NCBI RefSeq assembly: GCF_014333425.1
Contig: NZ_JACRYT010000001.1
Location: forward strand, 1 to 64,000
Reading direction: 5' to 3'
Length of the DNA stretch: 64,000 nucleotides
Source: Zhenpiania hominis
GTDB taxonomy: Bacteria > Bacillota > Clostridia > Peptostreptococcales > Anaerovoracaceae
In this document: positions 16,518 to 25,047 of the stretch, piece after piece
Position numbering within the stretch: position 1 is the stretch's first letter
Layout: the number at the start of each line of letters is the position of its first letter
The notes under the pieces: model-generated
Databases searched by the model: none
What the model saw: the letters and a program-made list of their open reading frames with translations, nothing else
Told to the model about the DNA's origin: nothing
Position numbers and translations under genes: made by a program

Positions 16518-17980
16518 AAGTCCGCCTCCTCCGCGAGTTTCAGCGCGTTTACAACGGCTTTCGCTTTATTGATACATTCCTCAAATTCGGTTTCCGGCAC
16601 CGAATCCGCCACGATTCCGGCGCCGCTTCTCACAAACACCCGGCCGTTTTTCTTATAGGCGATGCGGATAGCAATGCAGGTGTCCATGTTTCCGGTAAAG
16701 TCGATATATCCGATGGCGCCGCCGTAGATGCCCCGTTTGTTGTTTTCCAGTTCTCCGATGAGCTGGCAGGCCCGGATTTTTGGAGCGCCGGAAAGGGTAC
16801 CCGCGGGAAGTACCGCGCTGACAGCGTCCAGAGCGTCACAGTCTTCCCGGATTTCGCCTCTTACCGTCGAGCCGATGTGCATGACGTGGGAATAGCGTTC
16901 GATGGTATGAAAGCTTTCCACCTCCACGGTTCCAAAGCGGGAGACTTTTCCCAGGTCGTTGCGGCCCAGATCCACCAGCATGTTGTGTTCGGCGATTTCC
17001 TTGGGGTCGATGAGAAGATCTGCTTCCAGAGCTTTGTCTTCTTCCTCGGTCTTTCCTCTGGGACGGGTTCCGGCAAGGGGAAAGGTATGGAGCACACCAT
17101 TTTCCAGTTTTACCAGCGTCTCCGGGGACGCGCCGGCGACTTCCACGTCGGTTCCGGAAAAATAGAACATGTACGGGGAAGGGTTCATGGTCCGCAGGAT
17201 CCGGTAGGTATTGAGCAGGCTTCCCTCAAAAGGCGCGCTGAGCCGGTTGGACAGCACAATCTGGAAAATGTCTCCCTCATAGATGTGCTGCTTTGCTTTT
17301 TCCACCATTCGGCAATAAGCGTCCCGGTCAAAGAGGGGCGTCACCTCGCCCAGCAGCCGACCGGCGGGTTCTTCTTTCTTTTCTCCGGTACGCAGCAGCC
17401 GACAGAGCTGTTTTAATTCCATAACCGCCTTGTTGTAGCCGGTTCGCGGGTCGGACAGGGACATGTTGACGATGAGGATGATTTTCTGGCGGAAGTTATC
17501 AAAGGCGATGACTTTGTCAAAGAGCATCAGATCCACATCTTTAAAATTCTCACTGTCCTCGGTTTCCACCCGCACCGCCGGCTCACTGTAGCCCAGGTAG
17601 TCGTAAGAGAAATAACCGACAAGCCCGCCGGTGAAAGAAGGAAGATAATCGAAGCGGGGGCTTTTGTAGTCCGCCAGGATCTGGCGCAGGAAGGCGGAAG
17701 GGTCTTCCGTTTTTAGATGGATATTGCCTGCTTTCAGATCGCCGTCCGCGCAGGTGATTTCCAGCTTGGGGTCAAAGCCCAGGAACGTGTAGCGGCCCCA
17801 TTTTTCCTTTTCGGTTACCGATTCCAGCATGTAACAGTGGGTGGATACGTTTTTCAGAATTCGGAGAGCTTCGATAGGCGTGCAGATATCCGACAGAATT
17901 TCACAGCTTACGGGAACCACGTTGTACTCCCTGCTTTCCGCGATTTTTTCCACGTCCTTTAAGCTCGGTAAAATGTTCAT
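16514..17980 (-). CDS. trpE: Anthranilate synthase component I
   Basis: This 488-residue chorismate-using enzyme makes anthranilate with TrpG. The C-terminal chorismate-binding block is intact (AGTRPRGKTEEED, DLGRNDLGKVS, PAGTLSGAPKIRA). The N-terminal domain carries LLESVTEKEKWGRYTF, which holds the usual tryptophan feedback site. ATG 17980 is chosen because AGGAGGT precedes it by 8 nt; that site lies inside the 7-codon-longer frame from 18001. It is the first gene of the operon, behind a T-box. Confidence 0.95.
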   Translation of the reverse strand: MNILPSLKDVEKIAESREYNVVPVSCEILSDICTPIEALRILKNVSTHCYMLESVTEKEKWGRYTFLGFDPKLEITCADGDLKAGNIHLKTEDPSAFLRQILADYKSPRFDYLPSFTGGLVGYFSYDYLGYSEPAVRVETEDSENFKDVDLMLFDKVIAFDNFRQKIILIVNMSLSDPRTGYNKAVMELKQLCRLLRTGEKKEEPAGRLLGEVTPLFDRDAYCRMVEKAKQHIYEGDIFQIVLSNRLSAPFEGSLLNTYRILRTMNPSPYMFYFSGTDVEVAGASPETLVKLENGVLHTFPLAGTRPRGKTEEEDKALEADLLIDPKEIAEHNMLVDLGRNDLGKVSRFGTVEVESFHTIERYSHVMHIGSTVRGEIREDCDALDAVSAVLPAGTLSGAPKIRACQLIGELENNKRGIYGGAIGYIDFTGNMDTCIAIRIAYKKNGRVFVRSGAGIVADSVPETEFEECINKAKAVVNALKLAEEADL

Positions 17981-18033
17981 AAAGCAAACCTCCTGAATCA
18001 TATAGTGTGTTACGGGAGTTCTGCCAGATCAAT

Positions 18034-18329
18034 AAAAAAGTCCCTGACAGATGTTTTCTGTCAAGGACGAATAAAGCAATTTTCAGCAGCTTATCCGCGA
18101 TGCCACCTTGATTCGCAAGCCTATTACAGACTGCGCCCTCAGCAGGATACCAGCATATCCCCGGCAACTGACGTATGCCCTCACGTTGCAGAATACTCTG
18201 CGCGAACTTTGCGCATTTGACTGCACCCTCAGCGGTCCATTTGGAAGATCTGTGTTTCACCCGACTCTCAGCAACACGGGCTCTCTGTAGAAGCATAATC
18301 AGCGTTATCTCCGCCTCATCGGTTTATTG
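18034..18329 (-). ncRNA. Tryptophan T-box leader of the trp operon
   Basis: On the minus strand the leader carries the AGAGAG element, a GCTGAGAG/GGGTGAAA distal region, and a specifier UGG (tryptophan codon) at 18239-18237. The T-box sequence AAGGTGGCATCGCGG is at 18109-18095, and an 11-bp terminator with a T-run at 18068-18033. Uncharged tRNA-Trp should pair with UGG and with the T-box to favour read-through into trpE. A second module, UGG followed by GCTGAGGGCGCAGTC, repeats the specifier region 87 nt downstream (18152-18129). Confidence 0.9.
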
Positions 18330-18335
18330 TAATGA

Positions 18336-18364
18336 AGTGTAGCACAGATTGGGAATGGTGTCAA
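18336..18364 (-). promoter_or_regulatory. trp operon promoter
   Basis: On the minus strand TTGACA (18364-18359), a 17-bp spacer and TACACT (18341-18336) give a good sigma-A promoter placed just before the T-box leader. Confidence 0.8.
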
Positions 18365-18441
18365 GGGGGGAATTTAAAAAACAGAGAAGACAGACAGGCG
18401 GATGTCGGCTTCGTGATGGAATCATATTATGAAAAAGACAA

Positions 18442-18735
18442 ATTGCTTATAAGAATTACAGGGCTACGGAGTGTGGAGCGGGGAAGAATGCGAAATGTAT
18501 AAATAATTAAATAGAAGAATAAAAATTTGCCCAACTTTCTGCGCCCGCCTATGGAAATTGTCCAATTACTGAAATTTTATCTATTTGGACACGTTTTTTG
18601 AAAGAGACAGGCTGCAAGCCGGGCGAATTCTTCTGTCAGACAACCTGTAACCATTGGAATCAGATAGGAAATGGCAGAGGAGCGAAAAAACGTGTCCAAA
18701 AGGGGATTTATCCGCGGATTGGACACGTTTGCGTC
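18442..18735. repeat. TTGGACACG palindromic repeat family, copy B (most complete)
   Basis: About 240 bp from here recur at 47077-47320. The arms CTATTTGGACACGTTTTTTG (18581-18600) and GCGAAAAAACGTGTCC (18683-18698) are inverted about a GC-rich centre, and a further TTGGACACGTTT lies at 18719-18730. It fills the gap between the trp promoter and the next gene and encodes nothing. Confidence 0.75.
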
Positions 18736-18810
18736 TGTAGATATAGGAAGGATAGAAATTCTTTATACAAAAAATATTTCAGAAAGAGCCAATGAATTGA
18801 TTTTATAAAT

Positions 18811-18839
18811 TAGACACAGGCAATCCCGTTGTTTATAAT
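18811..18839 (+). promoter_or_regulatory. Promoter of the activase gene
   Basis: TAGACA (18811-18816), a 17-bp spacer and TATAAT (18834-18839), 39 bp before the GTG start. Confidence 0.7.
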
Positions 18840-18878
18840 AAAAGAAGCGTTTAGTAAAGAGAAAATGGGAGGAACTGT

Positions 18879-19679
18879 GTGAATTACATTGGTTTGGATC
18901 TAGGATCCACAGCAGTAAAAGTCGTGGTAAGAGGTGCGCACATGATGCAGTTCTTAATGCCCACAGGTTGGAGCAGTAGGGAAACGGCATTGCAGATTAA
19001 ACAACTGCTGCTGAAGGATGGTGTTGACATGGACAGCGAAGAAACGGTTGTTGCGGCAACCGGATATGGAAGGATCTCTGCTGACTTCGCAGATTATATT
19101 ATTACAGAAATTTCTTGCCATGGAAAAGGTGCTTATGCGCTGACAGGTCGGAGCGGTACGGTTATCGATGTAGGGGGGCAAGATACAAAAATTATTCAAA
19201 TGGAGAATGGAAAAGTTTCTGACTTCTTGATGAATGAGAAATGTGCCGCAGGAACTGGAAAGTTTGTTGAAATTATGGCAAACCGTTTAGGCATTACAAT
19301 TGAAGAACTGTTTCGCATGGCACAAGAGGGAACCCCTCTTCCAATCAGCTCTTTATGCACGGTTTTTGCAGAATCAGAAGTGATTACCTATATTGGAGAG
19401 GGACAGGAAAGAAAAAATATTGCGGCAGGTATTATTGACTCTGTAGGCACAAAAGTTGCCCAGATGTATAAACGACACCCCTCGAATAAGGAAATTTTTC
19501 TGACAGGAGGGCTCAGCCATAATTCCTATTTTGCGGAGGTGCTGGCAGATAAGATCGAAAAGCCCGTTAAGATTATGGATATGGGAAGATACGCAGGCGC
19601 TTTAGGAGCAGCAATTTTCGCAGAAGAAAAGAGTAAGGAACTCTTTAATGGAAGAATGTGTATAACATATAAAAAATAA
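18879..19679 (+). CDS. Acyl-CoA dehydratase activase / double-cubane reductase activator (BadF/HgdC family ATPase)
   Basis: This 266-residue ASKHA-fold ATPase is the kind that holds one [4Fe-4S] cluster between two subunits and drives single electrons into a partner reductase on ATP hydrolysis. The phosphate loop GLDLGSTAVKVV is at the N-terminus, with DVGGQDTK in the middle. The cluster cysteine sits in NEKCAAGTGKF, and a second Cys is in SSLCTVFAESEV. The start is GTG 18879 behind GGGAGGA. It has its own promoter and terminator. No dehydratase subunits are adjacent; the only fitting partner in view is the double-cubane protein at 42872-44017. Confidence 0.9.
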   Translation: MNYIGLDLGSTAVKVVVRGAHMMQFLMPTGWSSRETALQIKQLLLKDGVDMDSEETVVAATGYGRISADFADYIITEISCHGKGAYALTGRSGTVIDVGGQDTKIIQMENGKVSDFLMNEKCAAGTGKFVEIMANRLGITIEELFRMAQEGTPLPISSLCTVFAESEVITYIGEGQERKNIAAGIIDSVGTKVAQMYKRHPSNKEIFLTGGLSHNSYFAEVLADKIEKPVKIMDMGRYAGALGAAIFAEEKSKELFNGRMCITYKK

Positions 19680-19702
19680 AACGAGAATAAAAGGCGAGAA
19701 AG

Positions 19703-19741
19703 GAGCAAGGATAGATCCTAAAAGGGGTCCTTGCTCTTTTT
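19703..19741 (+). terminator. Rho-independent terminator after the activase gene
   Basis: A 9-bp stem, GAGCAAGGA (19703-19711) with TCCTTGCTC (19728-19736), is followed by TTTTT. Confidence 0.88.
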
Positions 19742-19844
19742 GTTGCGTTTTTACACTGATTGTAGAACTGCAAGGGAATTAAGTATAAAATAGGCAAAAG
19801 AAACGAATGCTTTCGAGGGAGTCTTCAAAACAGCAAATTGAAAG

Positions 19845-19928
19845 ATGATTAAAACCAACGAGCTGGGAATTGATAAGTCCGCGCTGACAAGAAAAATGAA
19901 AAAGTATCAAAACGTATGTGGGTTATGA
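19845..19928 (+). pseudogene. Relic of a Fis-type HTH (end of a sigma-54 activator)
   Basis: A 27-codon frame reads MIKTNELGIDKSALTRKMKKYQ. This resembles the C-terminal Fis-like helix-turn-helix of sigma-54 activators, which have a LGIxxSTLxRKLKKY pattern. A stop codon lies just upstream and no AAA domain is attached. The rest of the 490-base gap up to the antiporter holds a short open stretch after it (to about 19992) that I cannot place. The resemblance is short, so this is a weak call. Confidence 0.35.
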
Positions 19929-20097
19929 CGACGCGATGAAAGAGGACTTTCGTGTGCTGAATTATTCGCTGACGCGGGCCGCGTTTGGATAGAGGAGATA
20001 TGGCGTTTTGCATAGAAAGGGTATGCGAGTCTGCGTTTATCTGAACGTTTTTTTTCAAGTGATCCTTGAAAACGATTGAAATTTTCGATATTTGCCA

Positions 20098-20114
20098 GTG
20101 GCATAGTAATTGCA
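20098..20114 (+). promoter_or_regulatory. Sigma-54 promoter before the antiporter gene
   Basis: AGTGGCATAGTAATTGCA has the -24 GG (20100-20101) and the -12 GC (20112-20113) with exactly 10 bases between them, matching TGGCAC-N5-TTGCA closely. The start codon is 55 bp downstream. ATGGCGTTTTGCAT at 20000-20013 may be an upstream activator site. Confidence 0.8.
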
Positions 20115-20168
20115 TTATATAAACAATGGGTAATGACAGAAAATTAAAATAGAAAGGAACTAGGAATT

Positions 20169-21623
20169 ATGATTAAAAGAGCGCCAACATTATGGGAATC
20201 TGTCTTTGCGCTGTTGTCTATGGTAGTAATTATTACAGTGGGATACATAGGCTTTGGGGTCAGAGTAGAACCTTTGATGATCATTTCCGCAATTGTGGCA
20301 GGCCTTCTTGCCAGGAGAGTGGGAATGCGGTGGAAGGATATCGAAAATGCGATCTGTCAAAAACTGATTCAGGCAACGCCGGCCATTCTGATAATGTGGA
20401 CAATTGGGATGGTAATTGCCACCTTTATTTTTAGTGGTTCAATCCCGATGATTATTTATTATGGACTGGAAATTATTAATCCGCAGTATTTATATGTGTG
20501 TGCCTTCCTGGTTTGTGTGGTACTGTCCATTGTCACAGGGACATCCTGGGGATCTGCAGGAACGATTGGTGTAGCGATGATGGGTGTCGCAGCGGGGCTG
20601 GACATGCCTCTTCATATTACAGCTGCTGCTGTAATATGCGGAGCAATTGTTGGGGATAAATTATCACCTTTGTCAGAAACTACGAATCTGGCACCGCTCT
20701 GCGCGGGCGTCAACTTATATCAGCATATCCGTTCTATGATGTGGACAACAATACCGGCGGCAGTCATATCACTTATGTTCTTTTTCATTTTGGGACAACA
20801 GACAGAGATTACAAGCACGGAACTACCAGAAGGTGCTGTAGAAACCATGAGAATTCTGTCCGACATGTACAATTGGAACCCTCTGCTCCTGTTACCATTT
20901 GTGGTAATCTTGGTAGCGGCTTTTACAAAGCAGCCGCCGGTTCCGACGATGGTAGGCGCATCTCTGCTGGCCCTGGCAATTGGAGGTGTTTACCAGGGGT
21001 TTAATGTGGTAGATGGATTTGCTTCAGCAATTACAGGATTTACAACGGATATGATTTATGCAAATCCAGTTTCCGATGCAGTAGCGGAACTATTGAATCG
21101 GGGAGGTATGACATCAATGGTGGGCATTGTAGTTGTAATTTATTGTGGTTACGCATATGCGGCCATTATTAGTAAAGCTGGTTTTTTGGAAACTGCAGTG
21201 GCTCCTATTCTCCATGCGGCGAAAACCAGGTTCTCCCTGATTGCAGTTACTCTGTTTACTGATTTAATTGTGCTGTGCTGTTCGGGATCTTCGTATCCAG
21301 CTTCAATTATGACGGCGGAAATTTACAAGAGAGAGTTTGTAGAGCGGGGAATTGATAGGAAGGTACTTTCCAGATGCTTGGAAGATGTAGGAACGATGGT
21401 AGCACCGCTGATTCCCTGGGGCGGTTCGGGTGCTTTCTATATTACAACACTGGGAGTATCGGCATTTGGATCAGAAGGGTTTGTGCCATACTGTGTCAAT
21501 TCTTATCTGAATCCAGTCATGGCACTGATTTGCGCAGCGACAGGAATTGGCATTTACAAGCTTTCAAAGGAGCAACAAAAAAAAGAACTGGAGGAACTGG
21601 ATAAAGAGGAAAACGCTCTTTAA
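20169..21623 (+). CDS. NhaC-family sodium/proton antiporter-like transporter
   Basis: This 484-residue membrane protein has about 11-12 helices. The IVTGTSWGSAGTIGVAM and GDKLSPLSETTNLAPL motifs are typical of the NhaC family, whose members exchange Na+ and H+ or couple organic substrates to them (MleN type). It has its own sigma-54 promoter and lies just before the sigma-54 activator and the reductase operon. A role in ion balance or substrate/product exchange during reductive amino-acid fermentation is therefore likely, but the substrate cannot be told. Confidence 0.88.
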   Translation: MIKRAPTLWESVFALLSMVVIITVGYIGFGVRVEPLMIISAIVAGLLARRVGMRWKDIENAICQKLIQATPAILIMWTIGMVIATFIFSGSIPMIIYYGLEIINPQYLYVCAFLVCVVLSIVTGTSWGSAGTIGVAMMGVAAGLDMPLHITAAAVICGAIVGDKLSPLSETTNLAPLCAGVNLYQHIRSMMWTTIPAAVISLMFFFILGQQTEITSTELPEGAVETMRILSDMYNWNPLLLLPFVVILVAAFTKQPPVPTMVGASLLALAIGGVYQGFNVVDGFASAITGFTTDMIYANPVSDAVAELLNRGGMTSMVGIVVVIYCGYAYAAIISKAGFLETAVAPILHAAKTRFSLIAVTLFTDLIVLCCSGSSYPASIMTAEIYKREFVERGIDRKVLSRCLEDVGTMVAPLIPWGGSGAFYITTLGVSAFGSEGFVPYCVNSYLNPVMALICAATGIGIYKLSKEQQKKELEELDKEENAL

Positions 21624-21652
21624 CAAGACTCAACCGGAAGTGTATTATGAAA

Positions 21653-21673
21653 GGGGGGCAACTGAGGCCCCCC
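21653..21673 (+). terminator. G/C-rich hairpin between antiporter and regulator genes
   Basis: A 7-bp perfect stem, GGGGGGC/GCCCCCC with a 7-nt loop, without a T-run. It may reduce read-through from the antiporter gene. Confidence 0.5.
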
Positions 21674-21712
21674 GGCATACAAACACAAGAATAAGAGGTC
21701 AGGAGCAGGAAT

Positions 21713-23536
21713 ATGAGGAAAAAAATAAAACAGATTGCCGTAAAAGAGATCATGCGAAAACCGGTTATCACTTTGCACGAACAGGTGAGCGTCCGGGCGG
21801 CCATACCGAGTTTTTCTTCGTTCAATGTCCATATTATACCAATTGTTGATGAGGAAAACAGGCTGAAAGGTGTGATCACTGCGGAACATCTGCTGGAATA
21901 TTTGCTGCGGGATTTTGACCTGGACATTCCTGTTTCTGACTGCTTTGATGACAGAAGTCTGAAAACAGTGGAACTGGATGCCAGAATCAAACCGGACGAG
22001 GTTGGCAGATATGAATTAATTTGTGTAAAACAGGAAGAACATTTAGAAGGGGTTATTGAAGCCAGCAGTATTTTAGATTGGTATGGTTGGAAGTCTGGCC
22101 TTCTGCGGCAGACGGAAGAAAAGTGTCGAGAATACGAGATGATTTTTAATTATTATTATGATTCTATTTATGAAATCGACGCGGAGGGCATTATTTTAAT
22201 GGCAAATCCGGCGACCAGGAGAATTACTGGGAAAACGCCCGATGAACTGATTGGAAGAAATATAAAAGAAATTGAACAGGAAAAGATTTATTTCCCATCA
22301 GTTGTGAACAGTGTTCGGGGAACGAAAAAAACAACAACGATTATACAGAATGTAGAAGGAGAGCGGAAGGCTCTGGTAACCGGAGTGCCAATTTTCAACG
22401 AAGAAGGGTGTATAGAACGGATTATTACTGCGACAAGAGATTTAAAAGTGCTAATTGAGGAAGTTGAAAAAAATCCAATGCAACAGGAAATTGACAGTTT
22501 AGTAAACCGGCTGCAGCGGACGGAATCGCTGGTGGAAAAATATTTTGCAGAACTGCGACAACTGCGAAAGGAAAAGACAGAAGAAAAACGAATTACAAGC
22601 AAGAATAAGGAAATGCGTCTGGTGCTGGAGTTGGCGAAAAAAGTCGCACCTGTTGACAGTAATGTATTGATTCTTGGGGAATCCGGAACCGGAAAAGATT
22701 TGTTGGCGAATATGATTCATAATATGAGCAGGAGATGCAGTGGCCCTTTTATCAAAGTGAACTGCGGTGCGATTCCGGGAAACATTTTGGAGTCGGAGCT
22801 ATTCGGATATGAAGAAGGAGCTTTCACCGGAGCACAGAAAAATGGAAAAGCGGGATTATTGGAAATTGCAGATGGAGGAACAATTTTTCTCAATGAGATT
22901 GGAGAAATGCCCTATCAGCTTCAGGTTAAGTTACTGCAGGCTATACAGGATAGGAGTTTTATCCGACTGGGCGGTTGTGAGCCGAAAGTTGTAGACATCC
23001 GAATTATTGCGGCCACCAATAAAGATCTGCGGATTGCGGTAGAGCAGGGGGAATTTCGGGAGGATCTGTTTTACAGACTGAATGTGATCCCCATGACCAT
23101 TCCTCCACTGCGGGAACGAAAAGAGGATATACCGGCATTGGTATTCGATTTTTTGAAGCAGTTTAATGAACAATACAGGCGGAACAAGCACATTTCCTCT
23201 AGGACCATGGAGCTTTTGCTCAACCATGAATGGCCAGGAAATGTAAGGGAACTTGAAAATCTAATAGAACGACTGGTGGTTGTCAGCAAGGATGACACCA
23301 TTTATCCAGATGACCTTCCTTTCGAACTGTTGCTCAAAGCAGGCCGCCGAGATGGACCACATATACGGCTAACAGAAGGGGAGGGGCTTCAGGAAACATT
23401 GGATAAGGTAGAAAAGAATATTCTCTGCGAGCTATATCAAAAATACAAAAGTACAAACAAACTCGCAGAATTATTGAAAATAAATCAATCCACTGTTGTG
23501 CGGAAGCTTAACAAATACGGCATTACAGAAAAGTGA
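21713..23536 (+). CDS. Sigma-54-dependent activator with CBS and PAS domains
   Basis: This 607-residue regulator has two CBS motifs (residues about 5-125), a PAS domain (about 140-250) and a short coiled coil. An AAA+ domain follows (about 295-520) with Walker A GESGTGKD and the sigma-54 contact loop GAFTGA. The C-terminal Fis-type HTH has LAELLKINQSTVVRKLNKYG. Walker B reads FLNEIGEMP, with Asn where most relatives have Asp. CBS domains usually bind adenine nucleotides and PAS domains small ligands or redox cofactors, so energy or substrate state may be sensed. The two sigma-54 promoters in the window (20098, 23674) flank this gene and are its probable targets. It resembles PrdR-type activators of Stickland genes. 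Confidence 0.9.
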   Translation: MRKKIKQIAVKEIMRKPVITLHEQVSVRAAIPSFSSFNVHIIPIVDEENRLKGVITAEHLLEYLLRDFDLDIPVSDCFDDRSLKTVELDARIKPDEVGRYELICVKQEEHLEGVIEASSILDWYGWKSGLLRQTEEKCREYEMIFNYYYDSIYEIDAEGIILMANPATRRITGKTPDELIGRNIKEIEQEKIYFPSVVNSVRGTKKTTTIIQNVEGERKALVTGVPIFNEEGCIERIITATRDLKVLIEEVEKNPMQQEIDSLVNRLQRTESLVEKYFAELRQLRKEKTEEKRITSKNKEMRLVLELAKKVAPVDSNVLILGESGTGKDLLANMIHNMSRRCSGPFIKVNCGAIPGNILESELFGYEEGAFTGAQKNGKAGLLEIADGGTIFLNEIGEMPYQLQVKLLQAIQDRSFIRLGGCEPKVVDIRIIAATNKDLRIAVEQGEFREDLFYRLNVIPMTIPPLRERKEDIPALVFDFLKQFNEQYRRNKHISSRTMELLLNHEWPGNVRELENLIERLVVVSKDDTIYPDDLPFELLLKAGRRDGPHIRLTEGEGLQETLDKVEKNILCELYQKYKSTNKLAELLKINQSTVVRKLNKYGITEK

Positions 23537-23540
23537 TGAT

Positions 23541-23554
23541 ATGCGGAAACGCAT
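23541..23554 (+). promoter_or_regulatory. Candidate upstream activator site 1
   Basis: ATGCGGAAACGCAT is an inverted repeat (ATGCG/CGCAT, 4-base gap) centred about 127 bp upstream of the -24 element of the reductase promoter, a normal position for a sigma-54 enhancer. A related site, ATACGGGAATGCAT (23603-23616, 11 of 14 matches), lies 62 bp further on, close to six helical turns. Confidence 0.55.
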
Positions 23555-23673
23555 AAGGAAGATATGCAGGGACCACAGGAAACAGAAATATTCGATAGGG
23601 GAATACGGGAATGCATCATAGGAAAAAGCAGGAGTTTTCAACATATATATTGTTTTTTTCGAAACGGTGGGAA

Positions 23674-23690
23674 TTGGCATAAGGATTGCT
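23674..23690 (+). promoter_or_regulatory. Sigma-54 promoter of the reductase operon
   Basis: TTGGCATAAGGATTGCT carries -24 GG (23676-23677) and -12 GC (23688-23689) exactly 10 bases apart. Transcription would start near 23702, which supports translation from ATG 23758 rather than from the in-frame ATG 23701. Confidence 0.88.
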
Positions 23691-23757
23691 TTATAAGTAA
23701 ATGTCATTACCCAAATCGAAATTGAATCGGAAAAAACAAGTAAAGAAGGTGAAACAG

Positions 23758-25029
23758 ATGAAACAGAAAAGCCTTGATTTGGAAATTGTCAAAATCCATG
23801 ATATTCAATTTGGAGAAAAGACGGAAATTAAAGAACATGTGCTGACAATTCAAAAAGAGGAATTGAAAAAAATCCTGGAGTGTGAAGAGTTTTCTTCCGT
23901 AGATATTCAACTGGCAAGACCCGGCGAATCGATTCGGATTATTCCGGTTAAGGATGCGATTGAGCCAAGAATCAAGCCGGACAGCGGAGAATACTTCCCC
24001 GGAATTTTGGGAAAGTATGATTCTGTAGGAGAAGGAAGAACGAGGGTTCTGGAGGGCTGCTGTGTCATTACGACAGGAAGAATTGTGTGTTTTCAGGAGG
24101 GCCTGATCGATATGAATGGTCCGGGGACGGTTCATTCTATTTATTCTCACATGAATAATGTAGTGTTAGTGGCAGAGCCGGCAGAAAACCTCTCTCCGGA
24201 AGAGCATGAGGCGGCCGTACGCAAAGCAGGTCTGAAAATGGCGCACTATCTTGCAAAAGCGGGAATGGAAGTGGAAGCGGATGAAGTAAGAACCTATACT
24301 TTGAACAAAGTTGATCCAAAACTGCCGCGGCTGATGTATGTAAATCTGGTATTGGCACAGGGTCTGCTCCACGATAACTATATCTATGGGGAAGATGCGA
24401 AAAAATTGCAGACCATGCTAATGCATCCGAATGAAATGATGGATGGAGCAATCGTATCTGGTAACTGTGTAACTGCCTGTGATAAAAATACAACATATGA
24501 TCATCAGAATAATCCTGTTGTAAAAGATATGTATGAGAGACACGGAAAGGATTTAAACTTCTGTGGCGTGATTTCGTCTCCAATCAGTACAATTCTGGCA
24601 GAAAAAGAGAGAGGCGTTATGGAAATTTTATCAATTGCGCGGCTCCTTGATATTGATGCCATAGTTGTAACAGAAGAAGGTGGAGGTAATCCAGAAGCGG
24701 ATATTATGATGATAGCCGAAGAAGCAGAAAAAGTCGGAATTAAGACAGTAATTTGTGTACATGAAAATGCGGGAGACGACGGATCTTCCGAGCCTCTTGC
24801 CAATTCGAATCCTGCAGCGGACGCAGTGGTTACTGCGGGAAACAATAATGAATTCATCGTCCTGCCGCCGATGAAAAAGACCATCGGACATCTGGAAGCG
24901 GTTGATGTTCTCGCTGGAGGAGTAAGCGACGCGCTTCAGGAAGACGGGAGTGTGAGGGTAAGACTTGCGGTCATTATGGATGCGGCAAGCAACCTGGGAA
25001 TTACAAAACTAAGAGCAGTTACATACTAA
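23758..25029 (+). CDS. Glycine/sarcosine/betaine reductase component B, proprotein (GrdE/GrdG/GrdI family)
   Basis: This 423-residue proprotein is cleaved autocatalytically at a Cys to give two subunits, the downstream one capped by a pyruvoyl group that forms a Schiff base with the amine substrate. The processing site is intact in GNCVTACDKNTTYDH, with Cys237. GEGRTRVLEGCCVITTG and FQEGLIDMNGPG are other family blocks. ATG 23758 is chosen from its ribosome binding site and the sigma-54 transcription start. It pairs with the selenoprotein B subunit 18 bp downstream. Glycine, sarcosine and betaine types cannot be separated safely by eye; differences from the classic glycine-type GrdE in the C-terminal half lean toward a sarcosine or betaine enzyme. 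Confidence 0.9.
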   Translation: MKQKSLDLEIVKIHDIQFGEKTEIKEHVLTIQKEELKKILECEEFSSVDIQLARPGESIRIIPVKDAIEPRIKPDSGEYFPGILGKYDSVGEGRTRVLEGCCVITTGRIVCFQEGLIDMNGPGTVHSIYSHMNNVVLVAEPAENLSPEEHEAAVRKAGLKMAHYLAKAGMEVEADEVRTYTLNKVDPKLPRLMYVNLVLAQGLLHDNYIYGEDAKKLQTMLMHPNEMMDGAIVSGNCVTACDKNTTYDHQNNPVVKDMYERHGKDLNFCGVISSPISTILAEKERGVMEILSIARLLDIDAIVVTEEGGGNPEADIMMIAEEAEKVGIKTVICVHENAGDDGSSEPLANSNPAADAVVTAGNNNEFIVLPPMKKTIGHLEAVDVLAGGVSDALQEDGSVRVRLAVIMDAASNLGITKLRAVTY

Positions 25030-25047
25030 GACAGGAGGTGAATCCAG

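Noticed and set aside
18811..18839. Possible sigma-54 promoter (AGGCAATCCCGTTGTT) before the activase gene
   Set aside because: The -12 position has GT instead of GC, and a good sigma-A promoter with 17-bp spacing covers the same bases.
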